Part shown: piece after piece, positions 38,495 through 50,613 of the stretch | Position numbering within the stretch: the stretch's first letter is position 1 | Layout of the letters: every line of letters begins with the position of its first letter | From: Strongyloides papillosus | Lineage: Eukaryota > Nematoda > Chromadorea > Rhabditida > Strongyloididae | NCBI GenBank assembly: GCA_005656395.1 | Contig: SRSI01000013.1 | Coordinates: 1,054,001-1,118,000, forward strand | DNA length: 64,000 nt | Direction: 5' to 3' | Position numbers and translations under genes: made by a program | Notes under the pieces: generated by a model | Database searches by the model: none | Seen by the model: the letters and a program-made list of their open reading frames with translations, nothing else | What the model was told of the DNA's origin: nothing

Positions 38495-40135
38495 CTATTC
38501 CAATTCGATTTGCTGAGAAGCCTTTAATGTCATATTTAAAACTCCATCCTTAATCAAATTTCTAATTTTACCTATTCTTTCTCGTTTTTGTGTTATCATC
38601 AATCTTTTTTTATTGCATTTGGTGTTTTAACTCTACTTAGAGCAACCTATAGTTGACCGTGTGAGAAGATACCCATTTCATCAATCAAAAGACCCACTTT
38701 ATCAAGAATTTGTCCTTGTGATTTATTAATTGTCATACAATATCCTAGTTTGACTGGAAACTGGTATCTTGTAAATGGAATAGCACAATTTAAGTCTACT
38801 GGGGTGTGTTCAATTTGAGGAATAAAAAATGTTTTTGTTCCATCTAATGATTTACATTTCAACAATTTCCTGCTTTCATTTGGTACTGAATATACACCTT
38901 CGTAAATCATTCTTGTTCCATTACACAATCCTTCTCTGATATTGAGATTTCTTAGACAGATAAGAATACAACACTTTGCTATTTTAAATTCATGCAAGGG
39001 GTACCTAAATGGATTGAAAGTGTTAAAGAGTTCTACAGTCAACTCCAATGCTGCAGCGTTGTTATCGTTTTCATAGTAGTTTTCATCTTTTGAATAGTAT
39101 GTTTCAATAGTTTTAGGATAATATTTCAATAGCATTTGTTCATTCATATTCTTAGTAGTAGCATTTGTAGGTGCTAATATTGCTGTCATTTCATTATTTT
39201 GCATATCCTTTTTTGTTTTTGCAAATATGCTTTCTATAAATGAATCTAGTTCACCTTCAATATCATTTCATTTGGTATTGTCACCAATCTATTTTGATTC
39301 ATTCTACCATCTAATTCATAATTTACCTGTTGGGTGTATCTTACCCCATTTCCAACTTGCAATAAGAATTTGGCAAAATTCCTTTCATTATCTGTAGCTC
39401 TCATATTTTCATTAAGATAAATACGTTTTACTTGATGATCATGAGTGAAGTAGTTAGAATTCAATATTGTAGATCCCTGCATCTGTCCAGTTGTTTGATT
39501 TTTAATAATCGGAAGACATTGCCTAAAGTCTCCTCCCATTACTATTAACTTGCCTCCAAATGACTTATGTCTGAAGAAGTGAAGTCTTAATACATTATCT
39601 ATATAAGACAATTGCTTCATACTTAACATACTAACTTCATCTATGAATATTGCGTCGCAGTGTTTAATTCTTAGTCTTTCCAATTCGGGTAGTCTTCTTA
39701 TTGTTCTTGGTTCAATTACAAAGTCTGGTTAATTTATATTCAAAGGCATCTTAAATAAGGAATGAACTGTTTGTCCTTAATATAATAAGGAAGCTGCTAT
39801 TCCTGTTATGGCAAGGTTTATATATTTCTTACCCTCTGTTCTAAGGTACGTTGATAGCATGTTATATAAATATGTTTTTCCTGTTGCTGCTGGCCCCTCG
39901 ATCATTATGAGTTTACTGTCTCTTGTTGAATTGAAAATTGTCTTAAATGCTTCATAACCATTTAGTTGACCTTTAGTAGCATTGTTAACGTATCTTTGAA
40001 GTAGAATTGTATCTTCCTCTATGCTCATTCCCTCTTGATCAACAATATCTTCAAAAATTATGGAGTTGAACGGCAAATTTGATTTCTTTATGTTATATCC
40101 GTTTGCAGTAAGTAAAAAATATATTTGATAAAGTA
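38495..40135 (-). pseudogene. Decayed Helitron Pif1-type helicase, copy 1 (5'-truncated)
   Basis: Remnant of the C-terminal helicase of a Helitron RepHel protein, reading from 40135 down to 38495. Helicase boxes are visible: GPAATGKT (Walker A), DAIFIDEVSM (Walker B), GGDFRQCLP and [13 protein letters not shown]. Compared with copy 2 next door it has TAA stops near 39779 and 39728, a 1-bp frameshift near 39250, a TAG after SHGQL at about 38648, and another frameshift near 38615. The Rep part and the N-terminal side of the helicase are absent: homology to copy 2 stops at about 40135, at the edge of the neighbouring GC-rich tail. It cannot make an active transposase, and its reading frames are broken pieces, not separate genes. 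Confidence 0.88.
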
Positions 40136-40143
40136 AATGATAA

Positions 40144-40284
40144 CAAGCAGGTCCACTCGCTTCGCTCGTGACCTGCTTGCCCGCAGGGCCGGTATCAGTT
40201 GCATCGCTCGTTAACTGCCAGCCGCAGAGCCGTAATATATTTGCAGCGACCTGCTTCGCAGGCCACTGCGTGCTTTGATTTTAT
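40144..40284 (-). repeat. GC-rich hairpin tail between Helitron copies
   Basis: Strikingly GC-rich island in AT-rich DNA, built of successive hairpins: AGCAGGT...ACCTGCT around CTCGCTTCGCTCG, GCCCGCAGGGC, and CCTGC-TTC-GCAGG. It follows the 3' end of copy 2 on the minus strand and abuts the truncated start of copy 1. A related block follows copy 1 at 38281-38400. A Helitron 3' terminus is the simplest reading, although a canonical CTRR end is not clear. Confidence 0.55.
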
Positions 40285-40439
40285 AGTATTAAAACGATTG
40301 AAAAACATAATTGATATATAATTACTAAAAAAATTTATTACTTTATTAACTTAATAAAGAAAACATAAATATTTTAATAGTTATGGTTATTAATTATTAT
40401 ATAATATATTTATTCTAATTTTAATTCCCTTTGTGGAGG

Positions 40440-43400
40440 AGGTCTGAATGCTAAATTTAAAACTCCATGTAACCTAACCAGTAGGTTATTGTAGATTGAG
40501 GCATCTGAATAGAGCGGATAGGCAAGATGAAATAATAACTAATTAGGATTTCAAGTAGGCTTTTATTATATTAAACATATACATTACAATTTAAGGGTTT
40601 ATTATTTAGATATTATTCCTCCTTGCTTCTCCATTTATCCAGACTGAGGTTATTCTATTGTTACTCAGCTTATGTACCCATTTCCTATGGGCGTATCTGA
40701 TACAGCGTCTGTGTTTTCTACTATTTCTCTTGTGTACCACTGACTTCATCCATCATTTATAATATTTCTTATTTTGCCCCTTCTTTCGGGTTTTTGTTTT
40801 GTCAACCATTTTACTTTTACTGCATCGCTGGTTTTGGTTCTGCTTAGCGCAACATACAGTTGTCCGTGGGAAAAAATGCCTACACTGCGATCAGGAGTCC
40901 AACTTTGTTAAGAGTCTGCCCTTGTGACTTGTTTATTGTCATACAGTACCCAAGTTTTACTGAAAACTGATATCTTGAGAATGGTATGACTATATTTAGA
41001 TCCACTAGATCATGCACTATCTGTGGTATGTAATATGTTTTACTGCCATCCAAAGATTTGCACTTTAACATTTTTCTTGTTTCATTTGGGAATGAGCATG
41101 ATCCTTCATAAATCATTCGTGTCCCATTACATAATCCGTCACGAATGTTTAGATTTCTTAGGCATATGAGAACACAACCCTTAGCAATCTGTAACTTATG
41201 TAGTGGAAAGTCTGGCGGGTTGAAGGTGTTCAATAATTCTACATCTAATTGTAAGTCAGCAGCAACATTGTCCTTTTCGTAGTAGTATTTATCGTTTGAA
41301 TAAAATGTTTCAATAGAATGTGAATAAAACTTCAAGAGTATTTGTTCATTAATACTTGATACAGTAGCATTAGTTGGAGCTAATATTGCTGACATTCTAT
41401 TAGTATTTAATTCTTCTTTTGTTTTTCCAAATATGCCTTCGACGAAATCATCTAGTGTTCCTTCAAAAATCATATTTTCAGGGATAGTTACCAGTCTGTT
41501 GTCATCCATTCTTCCATCTAATGTATAGTTTATATTAGGATCATATCTTACTCCGTTTCCAACTTGTAAAAGAAATTCAGCAAAGTTTCTTTCATTTTCT
41601 AACGCTCTCATGTTTTCTGTAAGATATATCCGTTTTACTTGATGTCCATGAGTAAACTATTTGGAAGATAATATTGTAGATCCTACTATTTTTGCAGTTG
41701 TTTGATTCTTAATAATAGGAAGACATTGACGAAAATCTCCACCGAATATTATTAATTTGCCACCAAATGGTTTATGTCTAAAGAAGTGGAGTCTTAATAC
41801 CGAATCTACATAAGCCAATTGTTTTACACAGAGCATACTAACTTCATCAATGAATATAACATCAGAGTATTTAATTCTAAGTCTTTCTAGTTCCGGAAGT
41901 CTTCTTATTCTTCTTGGTTCTATAACAAATTCTGGTTCATTTATATTCAAAGGCATCTTAAATAAGGAATGAACTGTTTGTCCTTGATAAAGCAGTGAAG
42001 CTGCTATTCCTGTTGTGGCAAAATTTATATATTTCTTACTCTCTGTTCTAAGATATGTTGATAACATGTTATATAAATAAGTTTGTCCTGTTCCTACTGA
42101 TCCCTCGATCATTATGACTTTACTGTCTCTTGTTGAATTTAAAATTGTCTTAAATGCTTCAAAACCATTAAGTTGACCTTGAGTAGCATTGTTAACATAT
42201 CTTTGAAGCAGAATTGTATCTTCTTCGATACTCATTCCCTCTTGATCAACAATATCTTCAAAAATTATGGAGTTGAACGGCAAATTTGATTTCTTTACAT
42301 TATATCCGTTTGCAGTAAGTACTAGATATATTTGATAAAGTAATTGATTATTTGCTTTTTCTATTGCAATAATTTCTGATACTGGGCCATTTGGATTATT
42401 TCTATATCTTGGTAAATATACTTGATTCGTATAGTCTTTGTGTAAGTCAAAAACTTTTAAATGATCAATGAATTTAGGTTCTTGACAAATGTATATTAAT
42501 AATGCATTTGTGAATTCAGGGGGTGTTAGCATATTCTTCAATTCGTTGAAATAGTCTAATTCCAATACACCCTGTTTTGTCAAGTTTAGAAATTTTGATG
42601 CGTCATGATATGTTTCAAATCGTACTCCATCGATAGTTTTTAAATCATCAAATGATTTAACTCCTTTTTTATGGATAAGTAGAACTCTCATAGCAAATAA
42701 TTCCTTTTTAGTCTTTGGTATTGGTACAATTTACATATTACCTTAATTTTAATTTTCCTTCTAATCCATGCCCCTCTTTCACGTCGTGGAAGATTCTCTT
42801 GGTCTTTTGGATGCAAAGGGTTCCATTTAAACATTGTTGGAACATTTTCGTAAGTCAAATTTAGAATATCTTGATTTGGGTTCGATTTGCAAGATTCCTC
42901 CATCATCAAGTCAAAATAGGCCATTAATTTTGATTTTCCAATCGTAATTGTCGTTATTAGATGTTTGAATGCTTCCGTATTCGTGTTTAATTCCGGTGCA
43001 TTCATAAAATCATTATCTTCGACTGGTATTTTGTATCTTCCGTTAGAATCCGGTTTTTCATGCAAATATAAAACTTCGACTGTTACTGTATTTGCAACAA
43101 TCGGATATTCAAATATTTTCCATGTTGCATCCGTAGGTCCCACGCACCGAACTTTTTGATATTCAGATATTTCATCTTTCTTCTCATCATTGAATAATTG
43201 TTCCACATTTACCCTATTTGTTTCTCCATCTTTGACAAAATACTTGAATAGATAACTGACAGCAAGTATTTGATTTACGATTTCAATGTTTATATGTGCA
43301 TTGAAATATTTTAATAGGAATACGTTGTACGGCACAATAGAACTGTTGTTTACATATCTTCCGTTTTCCAGAATTATATTATCATTTGTATTGTCGCTTC

Positions 43401-44105
43401 TTTTATAAAATACCCTTCCTGTCACTTTATCAGTATATGTTTCTTCTACATATTGTTTTAGTAAATCTTTCATACATCTACCTTTGCTTTTATTCCAACA
43501 TGGTCTCTTTTCTTTTGACTTTAGACAATCATGATGGAGCATGTGGCGAACAACCAAGTCATATAATTCTGGATCCACATTTTTATCAGGTATCTCTGCA
43601 GATATTACGTTGTCAACATTTTGTGTTAATTTGTCAAAAATTTTATGTTCAGTAAAATATGTGCATGAGGTAGTCCTCTTTTTTGCACTTCAACAGAGTA
43701 GAATAGATACTCGACGTCACGAAAAATACCTGACTTTAATAAAACTATCATTTTTGCTAACTTCAATAAAAAAACTCAGCAAACAATATCCGGTCTATTA
43801 AAAACTTTTTCATTCTTAGATATTGATTCAACTATTTCCGGCCATTTTAGATTGCATGTAAAAGTTACGAATAGATGAGGTTTACTAAAGTGTCTTTGAA
43901 CAGCTAATGCATTTTGTTCTTTGAATTTGTACTATTTGGAAACTTCAGTCATAGATTTCAGCATTCTTGTAATGATTTCATTTTTTATGTCGGGATTAAA
44001 AATTTTTTCATTACCATTTTCTTCGTTTTTATCAATTCCTACATCAACAACATTGTCCAATACATTTCCAAACTTTTTAATATTCCATTTTTTTCTTTAT
44101 TTATT
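40440..44105 (-). pseudogene. Decayed Helitron RepHel transposase, copy 2
   Basis: Longer remnant of a Helitron rolling-circle transposase, read from about 44105 down to 40440. Rep-side motifs include TFTCN-x-KWPEI near 43840, RPDIV, and RGLPHAHILL near 43660 (the replication-initiator HUH box); then the conserved central region (DPELYDLVVRHM, VPYNVFLLKYFNAHI) and a Pif1 helicase ([39 protein letters not shown]). Breaks include TAG near 43933, TGA near 43775, frameshifts near 43645, 42710 and 40885, and TAG at 41657-41659. The P-loop reads GTGQT, so the Walker A lysine is replaced by Gln. A solo-LTR-like insert interrupts the 3' end. All fragments belong to this single dead element. Confidence 0.9.
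40468..40748. mobile_element. Solo-LTR-like insertion in Helitron copy 2
   Basis: 281-bp segment absent from the matching place in copy 1. It begins TG and ends CA and is flanked by TCCA on both sides (40464-40467 and 40749-40752), a 4-bp target duplication. Its 5' end forms a perfect hairpin, TAACCTA-ACCAG-TAGGTTA. There is no internal coding sequence, so it fits a solo LTR left by recombination between the two LTRs. The superfamily cannot be decided. Confidence 0.6.
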
Positions 44106-47100
44106 TTTCTTGCAAAATATAGTATATATTAACATAAATAATATTTAATAATAATTTGATATGATGTACTAAACATACGCGCTATAAAATAGGCATAAAA
44201 TATACAACTTTTTTTTAACAGCTCTTTTTAAAACAGTTTTTTTAATAAATGATCTACTGGATATTAGATTTCTTATGATTAGTTGGATTAAAATTGCCTT
44301 CTCTATTTATTTTCTTCATTTGACCATTTTATGAGATTATTTTGTTTTTGTTCTTTTAGATTAAAAAATAATTGATAAAATGTCGGTAAAATATTTCATT
44401 TGTAGGCTGTTATACATTTAAACTATTGTAAAAAACACAAACAATTAATTATTCGTATGTATTTTTAAGTATTTATCTTTATTTTAAAGTGAAAAAATAA
44501 GGCTATCAAAATTCATGTTTTTTACACTATTAATAAATGTATCTCATGAGTGGGAATTAGAATAGAGCTGATATTACATATTTGGTATTATTCCATATCA
44601 ATATTTTTATCAAAATCTTATTAAATATCAAAAATTGCTTTTCGAGCCTCATACCTCAACTATATAATATAGTGGATGATGTGGATAGTTTATTTATGTT
44701 TCATTCCAATAATCATTCATAATGAATGACAAAGATAGTTAAAAATAGCAATATTTAAACTATGAGAGAGGGGGTGTTTTAAACAACTTTACAATCAAAT
44801 TGTTTGATGCTCTTGGTTTTTTAAAATGACAAATAATATTATAATTTCATTCAAAGGGCAAATTAAACTTTAGATATTGATGCATTTCTTATTCACACAA
44901 ATAAAAGATTCTTTAGTTTAAGGTTACAATTAAATGCAAATAATCAGATAATGCATTAAAAAGTGCAATGACAATTAAATGAATGTTTTAATGTAATTTT
45001 ATTAATTTTGCATAATTTATACTAGAGAGGAAATGTTTAACATTTTAGTGAAATGGTATGCCAATTTTTTATAAAAATGTTCAACTATATGTTAAAAAGT
45101 GGTATCCATTCTTTAAAAAATATAAGTAACAAAACTGAGTAATATGACAAATTATTTAACAACATATTGTTCATTTTCTATTCGCATAATTTTCTTAGTT
45201 AAATTTATTTTCTTTAAATAATAGAAAATAAACAATTTTGTTTTCCATAATTCATGTTTCTTAAATCATATAGTGTTGATCATTCTATAAAATTTTTGAT
45301 AAATTATTTTTTTTCTGTTTTATTTATAAAATTTTTATTAAATTTATATTGAAATCTAAATATATTATAAATATAAAGTAAAAGAAAGTCCTTCTAATAT
45401 TTAAATGATAATTTTTTTTAAGTACTATCATTATTTTTTCGTAATTTTATATTTAATATTTTAAACTTTAATTCTTTGTATTAGATTATTTTAGGACATC
45501 AATTAGTTTATAATAAATTTATTCAATTCTTTATTTTTTTATATGTTATTTTTTTGCTTTTCATTTAGGATATAGTTTATTAAATATATTTAACAATTTT
45601 ACTAAAGTTTATAGTCATTTTTATTAAAACTGTAATGATATTTTTTACACATTGTAGAACTAATATTCCGAAAAAGCTAAACATCTTTACAATAAATATT
45701 AATTTTATCTTGACTAAATTTTTTAACAAACAATTCCACTTTGTTAAAATTCTTTTTTTTGATGTAATACAATTTTACATAAATTGTTATGTACATCTTA
45801 AATAAATAAATTTTGAATTTCTGTGTATCTACAATATTTCTACTAAAAAGAACATAAATTTTATTTGACATAATTAATAAAATCTTTTTAATGAATTTTT
45901 TTAAAAGAAGTTAATAAAATAATGTGGTAAAATATCAAAAATTTCTCTTGTAAATTGTTTTTGATTAAGAAAAATTATGAAAAAAATATATTTATAACCA
46001 GCATAATATTCCAATCAAATACAAACAAACATATCTAAAAATGTAGAATATTTTTACATAATTCACTACTTATTTACTATTCTTATTAATTGGCTATCAA
46101 TAAAGGTAATTCAACTAAATGATTATAGAGTATATTCTTAGCTAAATATTTAAATATATCAATCGGAAGAGCTGCTTTCAATATAAATTATTAAGTATTA
46201 CCAATTAATACCTATAAACTTAATTTTTTTTAAAATTAATATTTTAAACAGGTAAACCCTATAAACAATATTTAACTAATATATAAAGCAATTTTTTGTC
46301 CATAAAATTTGATAGTATTTGTCTTAGTCAGCAATGATGATTTTCAAAAAATTAAAAATGTTCACGAAGCTAATGTCTCAACAATTTAACTTCTTTCATG
46401 GAAGATTAATATATAAATACAAAATACTATAAAATTAAAACTTTATTAACATATGTTTAAACTATATTTTTTTAATGACTTTTCTTATATTTATATTTTT
46501 TCACGATATTATATGCGTTTATTAACTTTACTTGTTTTCTATAACATATTTTAAGATCGTTTTTAAATCTTTATTATATAAAAATTTATAGATACATATA
46601 TAAATGCTAATTTATACTATTTTATTAAGAAAATAAAAATTCATCTGCACAAAAACATTCGTTACGTTTACAATCGTGTTAACATCTTAATACAATATTT
46701 TAAACATTTAATAACCCAGATTTTTTCCATAAAGTATATAGAGTTTTGTTATCATAAATCAAGCATAGGTAAAGTTATAAAACATTACATGTTTATGTTC
46801 ATAATGAAAAAGTTCAATATAAATTTTTAAATATTTAAATGAAAAGTGAGAAGTAAATATTTAATTAATACTGTTAATTTTGATATTTTATAACTTTTAT
46901 TGCTCATTGCCATTTATTAGCAAGATTATATTTACCTTTAAATTTCTAAGCATATTAATATTAATAAAATGTGAAAAAAATGATCATTACAAAAAATACT
47001 ATAACTTTACTCATAATGGGAATTTAATAATGCTTTTTTCTATAAGTTATAGAAAAGAAAGTTCGGCTATCAAATGATTATTATGTTACAAAAAATTATC

Positions 47101-47420
47101 GTTTACAAAAAAGTAATGTTTATGCTTCTTAATTATTAAATATTAGAAAAATGGTACTTATCTAAATCTCTTAAAATTTCCTTGAACTTAAGGTAAAAAA
47201 TCGTCTTAAAAATATAAAAGTAGTCGATAGAGTATCAAACGTATATAATATTGTAAAAATACATTTAGTATAAATAAGTTATTAAATGTTTTACGTATCT
47301 GTAATGCATATTTTAATCCACCCTAAATTAATTAAATATTTATTTATTATTGTTAAGCCCGGTATTTTCCAATATTTAAAGGAATTTTAATTCAAAAATT
47401 TTAATAAAAAAGTTTTTAAA
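44106..47420. other. AT-rich intergenic region
   Basis: No convincing gene or element. A 65-codon frame at 46880-47077 starts with a non-ATG codon and is ignored. A small palindrome (CATTCATAATGAATG) lies near 44716. Confidence 0.45.
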
Positions 47421-47919
47421 ATGGTAGCTTTTAAAATATTTATAGCATTTATAGTAATTTTTATCTCTAAAATTGCTGAAACTCGTTTTTCCTGGAGACG
47501 GTCAATGTATGAAGTTGGTATTACAGGAACCGTTGCATGTCAATATCCTAGATTAGGTAGTCGTTTTACTGTTTACATATCCGAAAAACCAAATACTAAA
47601 AAAGAATATAGACCAATTGCTAAATCAACTGGAATATTTTGGCAAAAGTTTCACTTGCATACAATATTAAGCCAATGGAGAACACATAGTAAGTAAATAT
47701 ATTTAAAAGATTGTATATTTTTTAGAACATTTATATGTTAAATTTTTTTTTCAATGCTCACGAAGACCGTCTCGTTGTATGCAAATGATCATTAAACCGA
47801 TTCCTCCTCATATGATTTATCGACGTGGAGAAGCATCAAAATTTTTAAATCTTGGAACTTTTGATGTTACTGGTAAATCATCATTGAAAGGAACTTGTCT
47901 TAGAACGACACAATTCTGA
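47421..47919 (+). CDS. Transthyretin-like (TTR) secreted protein, copy 1
   Basis: Member of the nematode transthyretin-like family (PF01060): small secreted beta-sandwich proteins, one of which (TTR-52) bridges dying cells to phagocytes; most have no known ligand. Exons 47421-47688 and 47726-47919 are joined across a 37-bp intron, giving 153 aa. A signal peptide covers about residues 1-20. VGITGTVAC is the family's first strand and Cys, followed by VYISEKP in place of the usual V-L-x-D. Exon 2 encodes LYVKFFFQCSRRPS, IIKPIPPHMIY and a FLNLGTFDV strand, matching the H-x-C...C...IP...Y...LG family pattern. The C-terminus is extended and carries an extra Cys. First of four copies on this strand. 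Confidence 0.82.
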
Positions 47920-48229
47920 TCATATATTTTTTAACAAGAAAACAGATAAAATATTGAAAATAAATGTTTACGTTTTGTTCTTTAAAGTTTTCTCAGATTT
48001 TGATTGGCTAACAATACACGCAATTTTTTTTATTCTGTCATCATATTGAAATATTATATTCTTAAATCTATTTTTTACACAAATATAATTACAAAATAAT
48101 TTTACAAAATTATATTATTTTAATTTTCAGAAATTAAAAAGTATTTCCTTTATTATAACTAAAAAATAAATATATGAAAATTACTTAATTAAAGACTTGA
48201 TTAGAGGAATTATAGAAAAGCAATAAATA
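47920..48229. other. AT-rich spacer
   Basis: 3' flank of TTR copy 1 up to the LTR element. Nothing further seen. Confidence 0.45.
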
Positions 48230-48359
48230 TGTAGGGTGGGACAACCCACCCTTAGCAAAATAGTATAAAAGAACAATATACTTATTATATTTATCATTAT
48301 TAGAGATCTTAAATAAATTATTATATAAATTACATCTACCTTACATTAAACATATTACA
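48230..48359 (+). repeat. 5' LTR of the TRIM element
   Basis: Begins with a perfect hairpin, GGGTGGG-ACAA-CCCACCC, right behind the TGTA terminus, then AT-rich sequence with AATAAA. Confidence 0.85.
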
Positions 48360-48377
48360 TGGAGGTTCCACGAACCA
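48360..48377 (+). promoter_or_regulatory. Probable primer binding site of the TRIM element
   Basis: Starts TGG immediately after the LTR, as needed to pair with a tRNA 3' CCA end; the complement contains GGTTCG, as in a tRNA T-arm. The tRNA identity is not determined. Confidence 0.55.
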
Positions 48378-48836
48378 TAAACTATATTTAATTCTCAAAA
48401 AAGCCAATGCATTGTTTTTCTATATCTATAACCGATATTCTGCATGATGTTGAAACCGGACAGCCATTGGAAGAAATAAAGCCCAGAGATTGACAAAGTT
48501 CCGTATACGTGCTTGGAGCCATTTCTCTTCAAATTTCAAAAGTTAGAACTATAAAAAAAAGGAAAAATTAATGAATTAAAAATACACTTATCTCTTAGAA
48601 CATTTTAATAAGAAAATAAATGATAATAAAGAAGGCCAACTTAACAAATGAAAATATTGGCTAACAATCCAATACATTTAAAAGAAATAATCTTATTTTA
48701 TCAAACATATAAGCAAGAAGAAAGAAATCATTTATTATACAACCATATACAAAAAGAAAATAAAGAAGATAATAGAACCTATAAATACATACAAAAAATA
48801 ACCAAGTTACTTAATCCTTACCTGTATGAAACAGGC

Positions 48837-48847
48837 AGAAAAGGGGA
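48837..48847 (+). promoter_or_regulatory. Polypurine tract of the TRIM element
   Basis: Eleven purines in a row ending in GGGGA, adjoining the 3' LTR; the expected plus-strand primer. Confidence 0.7.
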
Positions 48848-48976
48848 TGTAGGGTGGGACAACCCACCCTTAGCAAAATAGTATAAAAGAACAATATACT
48901 TATATATTTATCATTATTAGGGATCTTAAATAAATTATTATATAAATTACATCTACCTTACATTAAACATATTACA
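48848..48976 (+). repeat. 3' LTR of the TRIM element
   Basis: Nearly identical to the 5' LTR; the differences are a one-base shortening in the TTATTATAT run and an A/G change in the AGAGATC stretch. Confidence 0.85.
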
Positions 48977-49910
48977 AATATAGTTAATTGAAAAAAATTA
49001 GCATAACAGCATTTATTTAATAATATTATTGATACGATAGAGCCAATATATAAAATAGAAATACCAATAATAAATTATTAAAATATCTACAAAAAAAAGT
49101 AGAAATTGTGTAGTCTTACATAAACCATTAATAATTAATTTTTGTGTAAATTATAATCAGCATTAACTATATAATTTAAAAAAATGAATTACGTGGCCGA
49201 ACCTATAAACTAAATATCTTATTACAATTTGACAATAATTCTAGTTGTAAAATTGGAGCAATTCAAAGTATTTATGATTATTTTTTATATATCTAGAACT
49301 ATATAAATAAAATATATTAAATTGTGTAGCAAGCAAATTTTTTTTAATTTAAAATAAATTTAATATTAAAAAATAAATATCACGTGTCTTGTGAAATAAT
49401 AAAAAAACCAATTTCTGTGATGTTAAAATTTATATATTCAACATTATAAATATTAAAATAGTAGTTTTAAAAGAATTTTTAACATTTACTACTATTTTAC
49501 CTAAAATATTGTATAACAACTTGTCAATTTTTTGGAGATTTAGTTGAAGTTACAGTAATTTTAAAATGTTGCATAGATATAAAATCATTTAATTGATGGC
49601 TAAGTTGTAATGTCCAAAAATGGTTATATAATGATGAAAAATAGTTTGTTGATATATTAAAAAAAAATTAAAATTTTTTTTATTTTAAAGGAAATACTAA
49701 AAGCTTATTTTAAGTTGTAAAAACTAGCAAGCGAATATAATAGGAAAATAATAATCAATTTATAAGAATTATATAATAAAATTATTTAAGGTGTGATAAA
49801 AACTCCAACTTCACGCAAAAAATGATTGTTAAACAAATCATTCAAAAATCTATAAACGTAGGCAATCGATATTAGATTTTTTTGGCTTAGAGTATTAAGA
49901 ATTTGTTTAT
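48977..49910. other. AT-rich spacer with a duplicated motif
   Basis: No gene. At 49410-49432 lies a block reading ATTTCTGTGATGTTAAAATTT that recurs, diverged, at 52264, 54124 and 56262, so it looks like a footprint of the duplications that made the TTR cluster. Confidence 0.4.
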
Positions 49911-49914
49911 TTAA

Positions 49915-50613
49915 CCCTTTCAGCCCTAAACTTGAATTGAATGTAACAGCATAAATTCTAATTAAAATATCACTTCTTAAAAACGGATATAGTAAATAAA
50001 AGATGGCGAAATTGAATAAAATATTTAAAATTGCAATAAAATAAAATCTATCTATCGAATAACAGCATGAAAGTTAGCATAGTTATATGCATTTAGTAAG
50101 TAAAAAACAAAGTTAATTCTATTGTAAAAATTAGACTTTTTACCTATATCTACTAAATATCATAAGAAAGTCTAAAGTATTTTTATCGTTTTTGATAAAC
50201 TTTTGCAATTTTCAGTTTTATTGCGCATATATACCCATAAAATTTTTCATATCAGTTATTTATTGTAAAATTCATTATTGCTTATAAAAATGTCTAAGAA
50301 TAAAATATTGCAAGAATTGAATACTTATCCTTATAAAACTCAAAAAGTTACTATAATAATGTCTCCTTTATTGTTTCATTATCTAACTATATGTATATAT
50401 ATACTTTATAAATTTGTTATTCTAAAATTTTTACTAAATTAGTCATTTTACATCTACTTTAAATAACTACTGTACTTTAATACTATGTAGCACCATATTA
50501 AATTTTAGATATAATTATTTCGCCAATCCTTCTCTATCGAATGAGTATAAAATCATTCCATTATCTTTAAAATTGACAAAGTTATGTTTCTTACAAGTTT
50601 AGAGCTGAAAGAG
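49915..50613. mobile_element. piggyBac-like MITE with TTAA target duplication
   Basis: 699-bp element with 20-bp terminal inverted repeats: CCCTTTCAGCCCTAAACTTG on the left (49915-49934) and its complement with two mismatches on the right (50594-50613). TTAA flanks both ends (49911-49914 and 50614-50617). CCC-starting TIRs plus TTAA duplication are the hallmark of the piggyBac superfamily. Homology continues just inside the TIRs (GGCGAAAT recurs in both arms). No transposase is encoded, so it moves, if at all, by another element's enzyme. Confidence 0.8.

Larger units (their letters stand above)
48230..48976 (+). mobile_element. TRIM-type miniature LTR retrotransposon, complete
   Basis: 747-bp non-autonomous LTR element. 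LTRs 48230-48359 (130 bp) and 48848-48976 (129 bp) differ by one indel and one substitution. Each starts TGTAGGG and ends ATTACA, and the element is flanked by AATA on both sides (4-bp target duplication). A primer-binding-site-like TGGAGGTTCCACG begins at the first base after LTR 1, and a polypurine tract AGAAAAGGGGA ends at the base before LTR 2. The 488-bp interior has no gag or pol; a 77-codon frame (48648-48881) runs into LTR 2 and has no recognised domain. Near-identical LTRs indicate a recent insertion driven by an autonomous partner elsewhere. Confidence 0.85.

Noticed and set aside
42965..44148. Plus-strand frames over the Helitron
   Set aside because: Antisense to the Rep/helicase remnant, which shows clear protein motifs on the minus strand.
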